Below are positions 10,392 through 18,935 of a stretch of DNA of 64,000 nucleotides, one piece after another. Made by a program: the position numbers and the translations under genes. How positions within the stretch are numbered: position 1 is the stretch's first letter; each line of letters starts with the position of its first letter. The notes beneath the pieces are model-generated. The model was not told the origin of the DNA. It searched no databases and worked only from the letters and a program-made list of their open reading frames with translations. Source of the stretch: JAIOQJ01 sp963718635 (lineage in GTDB: Bacteria; Planctomycetota; Planctomycetia; Gemmatales; Gemmataceae); contig OY970367.1 of assembly GCA_963718635.1 (NCBI GenBank), positions 1,984,001 through 2,048,000 of the forward strand. The letters run 5' to 3'.

Positions 10392-11060
10392 ATGGATGAA
10401 CCCGAATTCCTCCGTAATTTGCAGCCTGGCGTACCATTCCTGATGACTAACGTCAGTTGGGAAAGGTATCTCGATCTCTGCGAACAGATGACGCATCGGC
10501 GCCTTCGCACGACGTATTGCTACAACGAATTCGAAATCTTGCCGGCCTCGTTTGAACACGAACTGCGACTTTGCATGATTGATCGTTTGTTCAATGTGAT
10601 TACCGAGAAGTTCAGGATTTCGCGTTTATCCACCGGTAGTGCGACGTGTCGTCGGCCGGATTTGCAAATCGCGATGGAACCCGAACGCAGCTACTATCTG
10701 ATCAACCAGAAATTCATCAATTGGCGCGAAGAAGTCGATCTCCGTACCACTCCGCCGCCCGAATTGGTGGTTGAGGTCGATATCCCTTATCGCTCCGCGA
10801 ATGGAATGCGAGTCCTGGCGGGGTTAGGCGTTCCCGAGGTCTGGCGCTACGATGGCCATAAACTGCGCGTTTTTCTTTTGCTCGGAAACGGCGAATACAT
10901 CGAAGCGGAACGCAGCAGTTGCTGTCCGCCATTGCCCATATCAGCTATCGAACGTTTTTTACTGTTGCAGAACGAACTGGATGACACCACAATCGTTCTT
11001 CAATTTTGCGCGTGGCTCGAAGAGCAAGTCATAACGAACTCATTTGGCGGAGGCGCCTGA
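10392..11060 (+). CDS. Uma2 family protein, paralogue
   Basis: A 222-residue relative of the preceding gene: NVSWERYLDLCEQM, TTYCYNEFEILPASFEHE and GLGVPEVWRYDGHKL align with it. In the core it has PPPELVVEVDIPYR where the sister protein has PPPDLVIEAEVTSK, so the first acidic residue is Glu instead of Asp and the Lys of the motif is absent. This copy may be a weaker or inactive nuclease. I start at the ATG at 10392; a TTG upstream at 10374 is possible. The two genes probably arose by tandem duplication. Confidence 0.75.
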   Translation: MDEPEFLRNLQPGVPFLMTNVSWERYLDLCEQMTHRRLRTTYCYNEFEILPASFEHELRLCMIDRLFNVITEKFRISRLSTGSATCRRPDLQIAMEPERSYYLINQKFINWREEVDLRTTPPPELVVEVDIPYRSANGMRVLAGLGVPEVWRYDGHKLRVFLLLGNGEYIEAERSSCCPPLPISAIERFLLLQNELDDTTIVLQFCAWLEEQVITNSFGGGA

Positions 11061-11165
11061 AAATTGGAATTCGACTGAAGGCGTATGCCAAGCGGAATCA
11101 GGATTAGCTACAGTCAAGCTGATCTGTTCCCAGACATTGTTTGAAAACGACATTTGAGGTCACCT

Positions 11166-11448
11166 ATGATCGTCTACAAAGCCGCTTTTCGCTACCTGAA
11201 GAAAACTGTTTTGGCTCGCGTTGTCGATTTTCCCGGCGTAGTGACGGAGGGATACGACCTCACTCACGCGGGACATGGTGGCTGGCGCACTCGTTACGAT
11301 GGCCGAGTCGTATATCAAGGATGGTGCTGCTCTTCCGCTTCCAAATCCAAAGGCAACCGACCCGGAAGCAGATTTGGAGGAACCCATTTTCTTGCTTTTT
11401 AACGCTAGTCATGCGATCAAGATCGTGCCGCAAGAGGTTCTTGCATGA
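11166..11448 (+). CDS. hicB: HicB-type antitoxin (frame change near 11268)
   Basis: The frame begins MIVYKAAFRYLKKTVLARVVDFPGV, a HicB-like first strand and helix. After GYDLTHA at about 11268 the expected HicB continuation RDMVAGALVTMAESYIKDG lies two bases out of register; adding one CG to the CACGCGGG run restores it. The restored frame continues EEPIFLLLNASH and stops at 11446-11448, overlapping the ATG of the next gene (ATGA). HicB proteins pair with and neutralise the HicA RNase and repress the operon. As written the gene would give a truncated product. Confidence 0.65.
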
Positions 11449-11635
11449 AACGACGCGATCTCATCCGGCATCTGCTAAGCCACGGGTGCGAACACGACCA
11501 TGAAGGCGGTAACCATACCGTGTGGCCAAATCCAAGATTGGCAAAAAGGCTGCTATCACGCGACTTCTAGAATTATCGGACGAATTGGCAAAAGACATAT
11601 GTAACGAGCTCGGCATCTCTAAACCTAAACGTTGA
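11445..11635 (+). CDS. hicA: HicA-type toxin (frame change near 11530)
   Basis: Starts within the stop of hicB. MKRRDLIRHLLSHGCEHDHE then GGNHTVW is the start of a HicA mRNA interferase, including the His of the GGNHTV segment that acts in RNA cleavage. Near 11530 the frame is lost; the C-terminal HicA motif (DELAKDICNELGISKPKR) continues in another frame to a stop at 11635. Read literally the gene ends early at about residue 40. Both partners are frame-broken, so this toxin-antitoxin pair is either decayed or affected by sequence error. Confidence 0.6.
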
Positions 11636-11646
11636 GCGCTATAATT

Positions 11647-13101
11647 ATGACCCTCCCGCACCTCTTCGCCCCGCCCCATCCCACGTACGCTTCCCGCCGC
11701 CACTTCCTCGCGCGAGCCGGTTGTGGATTCGGCACCCTCGCGCTCAACGGGCTGCTTTCCGCCGAAGGGTTGGCGTCTCCGAGTTCGATCAATCCGCTGG
11801 CGCCGGAGGCAGGGCATTTTCCCGTTAAGGCGAAGTCAGTTATTTGGCTGTTCATGAACGGTGGGCCATCGCATGTTGATACCTGGGATTACAAGCCCGA
11901 GCTCGAAAAGCGGGATGGGCAGGAACTAAAAGGGTTCGATCAGAACACGGGCTTCTTTGCCGGCCAAGGTGGGCCGTTGATGAAGTCGCCTTTTAAGTTC
12001 GCCCAGCATGGCCAGAGCGGCGCCTGGGTTTCGGACTTGTTTCCGCACATGGCCAAGCAAGTCGACAAGATGGCCTTCATCCATTCGTGCTGGACCGATT
12101 CAAACAATCACTCTCCTGCCTTATTTCGGATCAACACCGGCATGTCGCGCATGGGTTTCCCCTGCGTCGGTTCCTGGGTCACCTACGGCCTGGGCAGCGA
12201 GAGCCAGAATCTGCCTGCGTTCGTGGTCATGTACGACACCTTGGGCCGAGGAATTCCTAAAGGCCATGCGCTCAACTGGGGCGCAGGCTTCTTGCCGAGC
12301 ATTTATCAGGGAACGGCCTTTAAGCCCCAAGGCGAGCCGATTGACAATCTGAAACGGCCGGCGGAGATGAACGATGCCCAGCAGCGGGCTCAGCTCGACT
12401 TGCTCTCTAAACTCAATCATAAGAAGATTGCCCGGGCGCCGGCCGAAGCCGATCTCGCAGCGCGGATCGAATCGTTTGAGCTTGCATACCGAATGCAGAT
12501 GGCGGCCCCTGAAGCGCTGGACCTGAATCAGGAGACGAAACAGACGCAAAGGCTGTACGGCCTCGATAATCCGAAGGCGACTCACTTCGCTAAGCAATGC
12601 TTGATGGCCAGACGAATGGTCGAGAAGGGCGTCCGCTTCGTCCAAATCTATTCGGGCGGGATGGAGAACGATTTAAGCTGGGATGGCCATAGCAACATCG
12701 CCAAGAATCACGGTGGCTTCGCCGCCGAGACCGATCAGCCGATTGCGGGTTTGTTGCAAGATCTCGAAGCGCGTGGTCTGCTTGAGTCAACCCTGGTGGT
12801 TTGGGCCGGCGAGTTCGGACGGCTGCCCATCGTCCAGAAAGGGAGCGGCGGTCGCGATCATAACCCCCATGCCTTCACGATCTGGATGGCCGGCGGCGGT
12901 GTCAAAGGCGGTCTGCATCATGGCGCGACCGATGAGATCGGTTTCAAAGCCGTCGAAGATCGCGTCAGCGTCAACGATCTACACGCGACCGTGTTGCACC
13001 TGCTCGGGCTGGATCACAAAAAGTTGACCTACCGCTACAACGGTCGCGATTTCCGTTTAACCGATGTTGCCGGCGAAATTGTCCGACCGATCTTGGCCTG
13101 A
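11647..13101 (+). CDS. DUF1501 protein, Tat-exported
   Basis: About 484 residues. The N-terminus has a twin-arginine leader (SRRHFLARAGCGFGTLALNG), then the DUF1501 core with MNGGPSHVDTWDYKPEL, SDLFPHMAKQVDKM, MARRMVEKGVRFVQIYSGG and WAGEFGRLPIV. DUF1501 proteins belong to the alkaline-phosphatase-like/sulfatase superfamily and typically accompany DUF1549/DUF1553 proteins; the substrate is unknown. I start at the ATG 11647; a TTG at 11632 overlaps the end of hicA. A stem-loop at 13128-13150 lies 26 bp past the stop. Confidence 0.88.
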   Translation: MTLPHLFAPPHPTYASRRHFLARAGCGFGTLALNGLLSAEGLASPSSINPLAPEAGHFPVKAKSVIWLFMNGGPSHVDTWDYKPELEKRDGQELKGFDQNTGFFAGQGGPLMKSPFKFAQHGQSGAWVSDLFPHMAKQVDKMAFIHSCWTDSNNHSPALFRINTGMSRMGFPCVGSWVTYGLGSESQNLPAFVVMYDTLGRGIPKGHALNWGAGFLPSIYQGTAFKPQGEPIDNLKRPAEMNDAQQRAQLDLLSKLNHKKIARAPAEADLAARIESFELAYRMQMAAPEALDLNQETKQTQRLYGLDNPKATHFAKQCLMARRMVEKGVRFVQIYSGGMENDLSWDGHSNIAKNHGGFAAETDQPIAGLLQDLEARGLLESTLVVWAGEFGRLPIVQKGSGGRDHNPHAFTIWMAGGGVKGGLHHGATDEIGFKAVEDRVSVNDLHATVLHLLGLDHKKLTYRYNGRDFRLTDVAGEIVRPILA

Positions 13102-13127
13102 TGGTTGGTGACGAAGCGCATGAAAAA

Positions 13128-13150
13128 GAGTTGGCAGTTCTTGCCAACTC
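13128..13150. terminator. Stem-loop downstream of DUF1501 gene
   Basis: GAGTTGGCA, a short loop, TGCCAACTC. It sits between the DUF1501 gene and a convergent gene and could serve both. No long T-run follows on the plus strand (TCTTGT), so termination strength is uncertain. Confidence 0.45.
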
Positions 13151-13183
13151 TCTTGTATCCTTGGGTCTAAAATTCGCCTCTTT

Positions 13184-14062
13184 TTAGGATGGCGGCAGGT
13201 AGTTAAACCAGGCCAGAGCATAGTAACAAATCGTTGCATAGTCGGGATTGGTGAACCAGGCTTCCAGGAAACCGACACAGGCATCCCAATCATCCTGCGA
13301 TGGCACAACAGCGCCGCCCGAGACAGGCGGGGTTGAATCGATCGACGTATACCAGGCGGGAGGCAGGTAATTGAACCACACATAGGCGAAGCTTAGCATC
13401 GTGCCGTAATCGCACGCGCCGATTGACTGGTTGATATAGGAGACCGCACTTTCCCAATCGCTATCTGTCGGAACGTAGGCGGCATTGCAGGCGGGAGCCG
13501 GGCAGCAGGTAGGACAAGTGGGCGGCGGGCAGGGAGGACATGGGCAAGCAGGCGGGCAGACACACAAGGGGTCCGGGCAACACGCGGAAGGCTCAATCAT
13601 ATAAAACCAGTCGAACACGTAGGCGCAAAGCGTCGGGTAATCCGCATCCGGGTAAAACTGCAGAATAAAGTTGCAGATCGAATTCCATTCCGCATGACTT
13701 GGAATGCTGTAGGAAGGCACGTCCGACGGACATAATGGCAGCGGACACGTGGCGGTAACACAAGGCAGTGTGGGATCGGGCACGTAAACGGGAGGGTAAA
13801 TGTTGTACCAGGACAGAGCATAGTAGCAGCAGGTCCCGAAATCGGCGCCCGGGTAAACCGAACGAACCAGCAGTACAACCTGGCTCCAATCTTCCTGGCT
13901 AACCGAAATGGTGTTTCGGCCATTCATCGTGCCGGTGCTGCGGAACACTGTATCAAGAGGCGGCGGGTCATCGGCAAAGACCGGTTGTGCGGTAAGCGAG
14001 AGAAGTCCAAGCACGAAGGCTGCGAAGCCACTGCGAGGGTCTAAACGGGACTTCAAACTCAT
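13184..14062 (-). CDS. Secreted protein with four Trp/Tyr/Cys-rich repeats
   Basis: The start at 14062 gives a signal sequence (GFAAFVLGLLSLTAQPVFA) followed by DDPPP. The mature protein has four imperfect repeats of roughly 45-50 residues. Each reads like W..V..(F/L)I...Y..ADY.T.C.YA..WF.YL.P: examples are GTCCYYALSWYNIYPP, PTLCAYVFDWFYMIEP, GTMLSFAYVWFNYLPP and ATICYYALAWFNYLPP. Between the second and third repeats is a Cys/Pro-rich linker (PPTCPTCCPAPAC). I recognise no family. The conserved Cys and aromatic residues suggest a disulfide-stabilised surface or wall protein. An in-frame Met at 14128 would precede the signal and is less likely. Confidence 0.7.
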   Translation of the reverse strand: MSLKSRLDPRSGFAAFVLGLLSLTAQPVFADDPPPLDTVFRSTGTMNGRNTISVSQEDWSQVVLLVRSVYPGADFGTCCYYALSWYNIYPPVYVPDPTLPCVTATCPLPLCPSDVPSYSIPSHAEWNSICNFILQFYPDADYPTLCAYVFDWFYMIEPSACCPDPLCVCPPACPCPPCPPPTCPTCCPAPACNAAYVPTDSDWESAVSYINQSIGACDYGTMLSFAYVWFNYLPPAWYTSIDSTPPVSGGAVVPSQDDWDACVGFLEAWFTNPDYATICYYALAWFNYLPPS

Positions 14063-14528
14063 GAAGGTTCTCCAGGGGAAAGCGAGTTGGGATTCCAAGA
14101 CGGTCGCATCTTGGAGCAAGTTCACCACAGAGATGATAATCTTTCATGTGGGACGGTTAAAACGGTTATTCCGATATTTCTATGCTACCACCATAACTTT
14201 TTATTGTTGGACCTCAACTATTTGGCTTCACGATCAATTCGACCAAGCGAACGTCCGAAAAAGTCGCCATGTCCGCCCGCACATCTTCAAAACATGTTCT
14301 AACTTGCGGATTTCTAAGTTGATGCCAATAAAGATTTGAGGTGCCCGAAGGAGCACATATGGTTTTTGAGTTGCGGCATCAACGCCTGATTAACAAAAGA
14401 CGTGCATCCTTCAAATATTGTTAATAATAAACATATTTTTGACTTTTAATTCGGAATCAAGTTTCGCTGCCCGTAAGCCGACATTTTTATGTGGGGGAGT
14501 GTTGATCGAACGTCCAGGGAAGGGGATC
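14063..14528. other. AT-rich intergenic region
   Basis: Noticeably more AT-rich than its surroundings. I see no gene of normal size. One 21-codon frame (14359-14424, MVFELRHQRLINKRRASFKY and one more residue) has a good ribosome-binding site (GAAGGAG, 14348-14354), but there is nothing else to support it. The AT richness could hold the promoters for the divergent genes on either side. Confidence 0.45.
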
Positions 14529-15552
14529 ATGGATCTCAGTCATTTCGGCTTGCGCGCGGCCGTTCCGTCCCACGCCCGATGTGGACGGCTATTACCCCGC
14601 CACATCGCACGAGCACGCGCTTAGCGAACTTCGCGAAGGCCTACGCGACGACGAAGGACTGCTGACGCTTCATGGTGAAGCGGGAATTGGGAAAACTTTG
14701 ATCGCCTATCAATTGATTGAGTCGCTTCCCGAAGGCAGCCGCAGCGTCTTGCTTACCCACGGGAAACTTCGATCCCGAGTCGAATTATTACAAGCCATCT
14801 TGTTTGACATCGGGCTGCCCTATCAGGAAATGAGCGAACAAGAACTTCGGTTGTCGCTCATGGAAAGTTGCCTCTCGCATTTTCAGCAGCAGGGCCGGAC
14901 CATCGTCATCATCGATGAAGCGCATCTGCTTCCGGTCGAGTTGATGGAAGAATTGCGGCTGTTGAGCAATCTGGAAGGGCGCAACGGCAAAGCTTTTCAA
15001 GTTGTTTTGATCGGCATGCCCTCAATGGCTGCGCTTATCGAATCTCGCGGCTTGGAAATCTTCAAGCAGCGCATCGCGGTTCGTTGCGTGCTCGAGCCGT
15101 TAAGCCTGGAAGAATCAGCGGATTATTTGCTGCATCACGTTCGCCGTTGCGGCGGCCGGCCCGAGCGTCTCTTGGGTGAGGATGTCCTCGACATTCTCAG
15201 TCATGCAAGCAGAGGGGTGCCGCGCATCTTGAATCAGGCTGCCAATCTTGCCTTCCGACTCGCCTATGATGCGGGCAACTCCACCGTGGACGCCGAAGCA
15301 GCGGTCGAAGCAGTCTCCCGTCTCGGCCTGGATGAAACGAGCGAAGAAGCCACCACACTCCCAGCGATGCAACCGGCCGCTGGTTTCGATTTGCTGCCTC
15401 ACGCTCTACCGGTCTCAACGGTGTCGATTCCGCTGGAAAGCGAACATCGGCCCACCGTTTATGTTTATGGCGGTCTCGAAGAACCGAGCGAGCCGGTTCG
15501 TGAAGCTAAAACTGAGCGCGTCTGGCATTCCGCTCCGCAACGCGCGGGTTGA
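14529..15552 (+). CDS. ExeA-type AAA ATPase (frame change near 14555)
   Basis: The true start appears to be the ATG at 14529 (MDLSHFGLRAR), out of frame by one missing CG with the main part at 14581 (DGYYPATSHEHALSELREGL); restoring it gives the standard ExeA/GspA-like leader ...PFRPTPDVDGYY. The AAA domain has Walker A GEAGIGKT (near residue 50), Walker B TIVIIDEAH and a sensor region. About 60 residues at the C-terminus are Pro/Glu-rich and unconserved. ExeA-family ATPases act in secretion-pore assembly, and in planctomycetes they often sit beside polysaccharide-export or tyrosine-kinase-like genes; the next gene fits that. Confidence 0.8.
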
Positions 15553-15611
15553 TGGCGTTCAAGATAGCTTGTATCTGATTGAAGGCGATGCAAACGACGT
15601 TGGGGAGCAAC

Positions 15612-16649
15612 ATGGGACGTACGTACGAAGCCTTATCGCACTATCGAACCAAGCGCGATGCTCCATCGCTTGGCGAAGAGAACATTCCGCCGACAGCATT
15701 TGTTCCCGTCATTCATTCCGCTTCGGAAATCTATTCGCACGGCGAAGGCGACTCGGACGCACCGCCAGGCTCGACGGCCGTCACCGCCCTGCTCGAAGAG
15801 CCGCTGCGAGACGATGATACGATTCCCTTCGTAGAAGTTGGCGGGCCGCGCGGCACCAAGCCCCGTTACGGCCCGCTAGTCGCAGATACGCCGGTTCCAA
15901 ATCCCAAGGCTCTCGTTCTTGAACCGAGCACCATCGTGCCGTTGGACGCTCCCCCGGAGGTTGAGCACAAATCGATACAGTCCGTGTCGTTCTTTCCTTT
16001 GCCCGAACGGCCGCTTCTCGACAGCCGTCAGATGGCGCCTAGCCTCGTGGCCTTTCATAAGCCCGATGACCGCGCCAGCGCCCAGTACCGCGAGCTGTTG
16101 GCCGGGCTGGAAGCGCAGCATCCAGGGGTTGGTTGCCCGCTGCTGGTCTTCACTACGGTAGGCCAAGCCACTGAAGCGGCGACCGTCATCCTGAACCTCG
16201 CCCTCAGTCGAGCACGTGAAGAAAATAAGCGGCTCCTGGTCATCGAAGCCAATCACGAACAACCGCTGATTGCCGAGAGGTTGGGAATTGCGGCTCAGCC
16301 CGGCTTACGCGAATTGCTCTCGCATTCCATTCCGCTAAGCGTCGCCTTGCATTCGACAGCGCAGAAGAACCTCTACGCCCTTCCGCCGGGCGATGGCGAC
16401 CTCCCGGTCTCGCACGAAGCAGAATCGCGGTTGCCCCAGGTTGTCGAACATCTTCGCAAAAGGTTCGACTGGTTGCTGGTGAACGGTCCCGAATGGGGTC
16501 ATGGCGGAGCGGCCGAATGGGCGGCTCTTGGCGATGCGGCCTACCTCGTCGTTAGGCACGACCAGTGGGACACGCCGGAAGTCGAAGCCGCCCACGAAGC
16601 AATTCTGCAAGCCAACGGCAAGCTCCGAGGTTATGTCACTCTCAACTAA
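15612..16649 (+). CDS. CpsD/BY-kinase-like P-loop protein lacking Walker motifs
   Basis: About 345 residues. MGRTYEALSHYRTKRD opens a long variable N-terminal half; the C-terminal half has the order of strands and helices of CpsD/Wzc-type tyrosine autokinases: LLVFTTVGQATEAATVILNL, LLVIEANHEQPLIAERLG, RKRFDWLLVNGPEWG. In each place the catalytic residues are gone: no GKS/T in the first loop, Glu-Ala-Asn in place of Asp-Ala-Asp, and Asn instead of Asp in the Walker B strand. I infer a non-catalytic scaffold or regulator of polysaccharide export. It follows the ExeA-like gene by 59 bp. An in-frame Met at 15579 is an alternative start. Confidence 0.65.
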   Translation: MGRTYEALSHYRTKRDAPSLGEENIPPTAFVPVIHSASEIYSHGEGDSDAPPGSTAVTALLEEPLRDDDTIPFVEVGGPRGTKPRYGPLVADTPVPNPKALVLEPSTIVPLDAPPEVEHKSIQSVSFFPLPERPLLDSRQMAPSLVAFHKPDDRASAQYRELLAGLEAQHPGVGCPLLVFTTVGQATEAATVILNLALSRAREENKRLLVIEANHEQPLIAERLGIAAQPGLRELLSHSIPLSVALHSTAQKNLYALPPGDGDLPVSHEAESRLPQVVEHLRKRFDWLLVNGPEWGHGGAAEWAALGDAAYLVVRHDQWDTPEVEAAHEAILQANGKLRGYVTLN

Positions 16650-16672
16650 TAAAGCCGGGCGTTGAGAACCCC

Positions 16673-16971
16673 GGAAGTCTGACGACTCCCGCTACGCTTG
16701 AACGTGGCCCGTAGCGGAAGTCGATAGACTTCCGTTGAGCGGCCCGTAGCGGAAGTCGTCAGACTTCCAAGAGTACGCCGGAAGTCTTACGACTTCTGCT
16801 ACGCTTGAACGCGGCCCGTGGCCGAAGTCGTAAGACTTCCGTTGAGCAGCAAGTAGCGGAAGTCGTAAGACTTCCGAGAAAACCCTGGAAGTCTTACGAC
16901 TTCCGCTACGCAAGAACCCCGGAAGTCTTACGACTTCGCTACGCGAGAACCCCGGAAGTCTTACGACTTCG
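16673..16971. repeat. Array of nine GGAAGTC..GACTTCC palindromes
   Basis: Nine 18-bp palindromes of form GGAAGTCktamGACTTCC start at 16673, 16716, 16751, 16780, 16823, 16858, 16887, 16921 and 16954. Flanks CGTAGC (left) or GCTACG (right) reveal that neighbouring copies are often in opposite orientation, so pairs can fold into longer hairpins. Short frames reading SEVVRLPGF are translations of this array. Spacers are unequal and not protospacer-like, so this is not CRISPR. Confidence 0.9.
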
Positions 16972-17036
16972 CTACGCGAGAGCCCGGGCGCGACTATAAT
17001 AACAAAAAGCATCTCTTATCGCACCGCGGAACCTAT

Positions 17037-17462
17037 ATGTCGCGCAAGGCACCGAAAACGCAGATTGTGGCCTTTAAGGTCGAAGAAGATCTGGCTGACT
17101 TTCTCAATAAGCTCCCGAATAAAAGCGATTTCATTCGTAAGGCAGTCGTCGCCCAATTCGGAATGGCCTGCCCTTTATGCGCGGGGACCGGCGTCGTGGC
17201 GCGAGGCCTGCACGTTCACTACAAACCGATCATTGTCGAACATAACCACCGTCCCTGCGCCAAGTGTGAAACTCCATTGCCGTTGCCGCTGACGCTGGAA
17301 GGTCTGCAAGGCAATGACCGAATCCGGATGGAACAATTCTTCCACGGTGGGCCCCTCTATTGTGCCCGCTGCTACCCGAAAGTTCCTCCCTGCGACGATT
17401 GCGGCTGGCACATTCCGCTCGAAGATGCCGCGGACCACGTACGCAAAGCGCACACGAATTGA
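17037..17462 (+). CDS. Ribbon-helix-helix-like protein with zinc-finger tail
   Basis: A 141-residue protein. Residues 1-45 (TQIVAFKVEEDLADFLNKLP..KSDFIRKAVVAQFG) look like a CopG/MetJ-type ribbon-helix-helix DNA-binding domain. Residues 47-141 carry several Cys pairs: CPLCAGTG, CAKCETP, CARC, CDDCGWH, with a final DHVRKAHTN that resembles a C2H2 finger ending. This suggests a DNA-binding regulator with a metal-binding region; I do not know a named family. It lies 22 bp before the decarboxylase gene and could be co-transcribed with it. Confidence 0.65.
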   Translation: MSRKAPKTQIVAFKVEEDLADFLNKLPNKSDFIRKAVVAQFGMACPLCAGTGVVARGLHVHYKPIIVEHNHRPCAKCETPLPLPLTLEGLQGNDRIRMEQFFHGGPLYCARCYPKVPPCDDCGWHIPLEDAADHVRKAHTN

Positions 17463-17482
17463 CGCGGGATTGAAAAACTGCA

Positions 17483-18922
17483 ATGGATCTTTCCGCGCTC
17501 GGCGCCCCTCATTCGCACCCTTCCTCCGAAGAGTTGCAACAAGCCGTACACTCGGTGGCGCAATGGGCCCTTGCCCAACATGCCGCTTATGATCGGGAAG
17601 GCGAAGCGATTGGCCGGCATGCCTCTCCCGCAGAGGTGCGGCAATTGTTGGCTGAACCACCTCCTGAAACCGGCCAAGCTTTTAATCGCGTCCTTGATCG
17701 CTTTGCGACTCAGATCAATCCCTTCGCTTTCCACGGTCAGCATCCGCGTTTTGTGGCGTTCGTGCCTGGAGCGCCGTCGTTTGCTTCGATCCTTGGAGAT
17801 TGGCTTAGTTCCGCGTCCAATATATTTTGCGGCGCTTGGTTCGAAGCCGCCGGCCCCGCGCAAGTCGAATTGACCGTCATCGAGTGGTTCAAGACATGGC
17901 TCGGTCTTCCGTCGCAAGCGAGCGGACTGCTTACAAGCGGCGGCTCCGAAGCGAATCTCACTGCACTAATCGTAGCTCGCGATCGCATACCCTTCGCTGA
18001 ACGCGGCCGTTGTATTCTCTATGCCAGCGACCAACGGCATTGGTCGATTGATCGGGCGGTCAAAATCATCGGCCTGCATTCCGATCAAGTGCGCACGATC
18101 AATACAGGCGCCGACTTGCGCATGTCCGCTGCAGCTTTGACTCATGCCGTGCGGGGCGACCGTGCCAGCGGCCTGCGCCCCTGGGCGGTTGTCGGCAATA
18201 TGGGCGCGACCAACGCGGGAACAGTTGATCCACTTGAGGAATTGGCTGCCGTTTGCCGTGAGCAGGACTTGTGGTTTCACGTCGATGCCGCTTACGGCTG
18301 GGCGGCCGTTTTAAGTTCCCAGAGTCGAAGCCTTTGCGCGGGGATCGAACAAGCGGATTCCATTACGCTCGACCCGCATAAGTGGATGGCTCAAACGTTC
18401 GAAGCCGGTTGCGTAATCGTGCGTAATGGGCATCTGTTGGAAGAAACCTTCGCCATGAGGCCGGATTATCTTCAAGATGTCGAACCCCAGCCTAGTGAAG
18501 TGAATTTCGCCGACCGTGGCATCGCGTTGACCCGGAGTTTTCGGGCGCTCAAAATCTGGTTTTCCGTGCAGACGCTCGGCGCTGAGTGGTTTCGTACGTT
18601 GGTTGAACGAGGCATCGGCTTGGCCGCCTATGCCCAGCAATTGCTCGAAAATGCCAGATTTGAAATCCTGCAGCCGGCGCAACTGAGCGTCGTTTGCTTT
18701 CGCTATTTTGATCCCATGGTAGAAGAGCTCGATCTCGAGGAACGAAATCGGTCGCTAGCGAGGGAACTCCTAGCCCGCAACGTCGGCAGCCTTTCGACGA
18801 CGCGACTCCATGGGATTTACGCTTTGCGGATGTGCTTTGTGAACTGGCGCACGACGGCGACCGACGTTGTGAAGATCGTTGAGGCACTGACGCTTGCCGC
18901 CAGCAGTGAGTCATCGGGTTAA
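17483..18922 (+). CDS. PLP-dependent group II decarboxylase (aromatic amino acid/glutamate type)
   Basis: The 479-residue protein is a type I-fold PLP enzyme of the group II decarboxylase family. Visible features: FVPGAPSFASILGDWLSSASN, SGGSEANLTALIVARD (phosphate-binding), FHVDAAYGWAAV (the Asp that contacts the pyridine nitrogen), and DSITLDPHKWMAQTFEAG, whose Lys forms the Schiff base with PLP. Substrate (tyrosine, DOPA, glutamate or other) cannot be settled from sequence. The C-terminal 60 residues look complete. It follows the RHH-zinc protein closely and precedes a convergent regulator gene by 13 bp. Confidence 0.9.
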   Translation: MDLSALGAPHSHPSSEELQQAVHSVAQWALAQHAAYDREGEAIGRHASPAEVRQLLAEPPPETGQAFNRVLDRFATQINPFAFHGQHPRFVAFVPGAPSFASILGDWLSSASNIFCGAWFEAAGPAQVELTVIEWFKTWLGLPSQASGLLTSGGSEANLTALIVARDRIPFAERGRCILYASDQRHWSIDRAVKIIGLHSDQVRTINTGADLRMSAAALTHAVRGDRASGLRPWAVVGNMGATNAGTVDPLEELAAVCREQDLWFHVDAAYGWAAVLSSQSRSLCAGIEQADSITLDPHKWMAQTFEAGCVIVRNGHLLEETFAMRPDYLQDVEPQPSEVNFADRGIALTRSFRALKIWFSVQTLGAEWFRTLVERGIGLAAYAQQLLENARFEILQPAQLSVVCFRYFDPMVEELDLEERNRSLARELLARNVGSLSTTRLHGIYALRMCFVNWRTTATDVVKIVEALTLAASSESSG

Positions 18923-18935
18923 TATGCTTTGAGCA

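Noticed and set aside
16673..16971. CRISPR array
   Set aside because: The repeats are palindromes 18 bp long with unequal, partially conserved spacers and changing orientation; no cas-like gene is nearby.
16692..17012. Open frames through the GGAAGTC array on both strands (repeating SEVVRLPGF and similar)
   Set aside because: They are simple translations of the palindromic repeat; no start signal, no non-repeat part and no homologous protein is expected.
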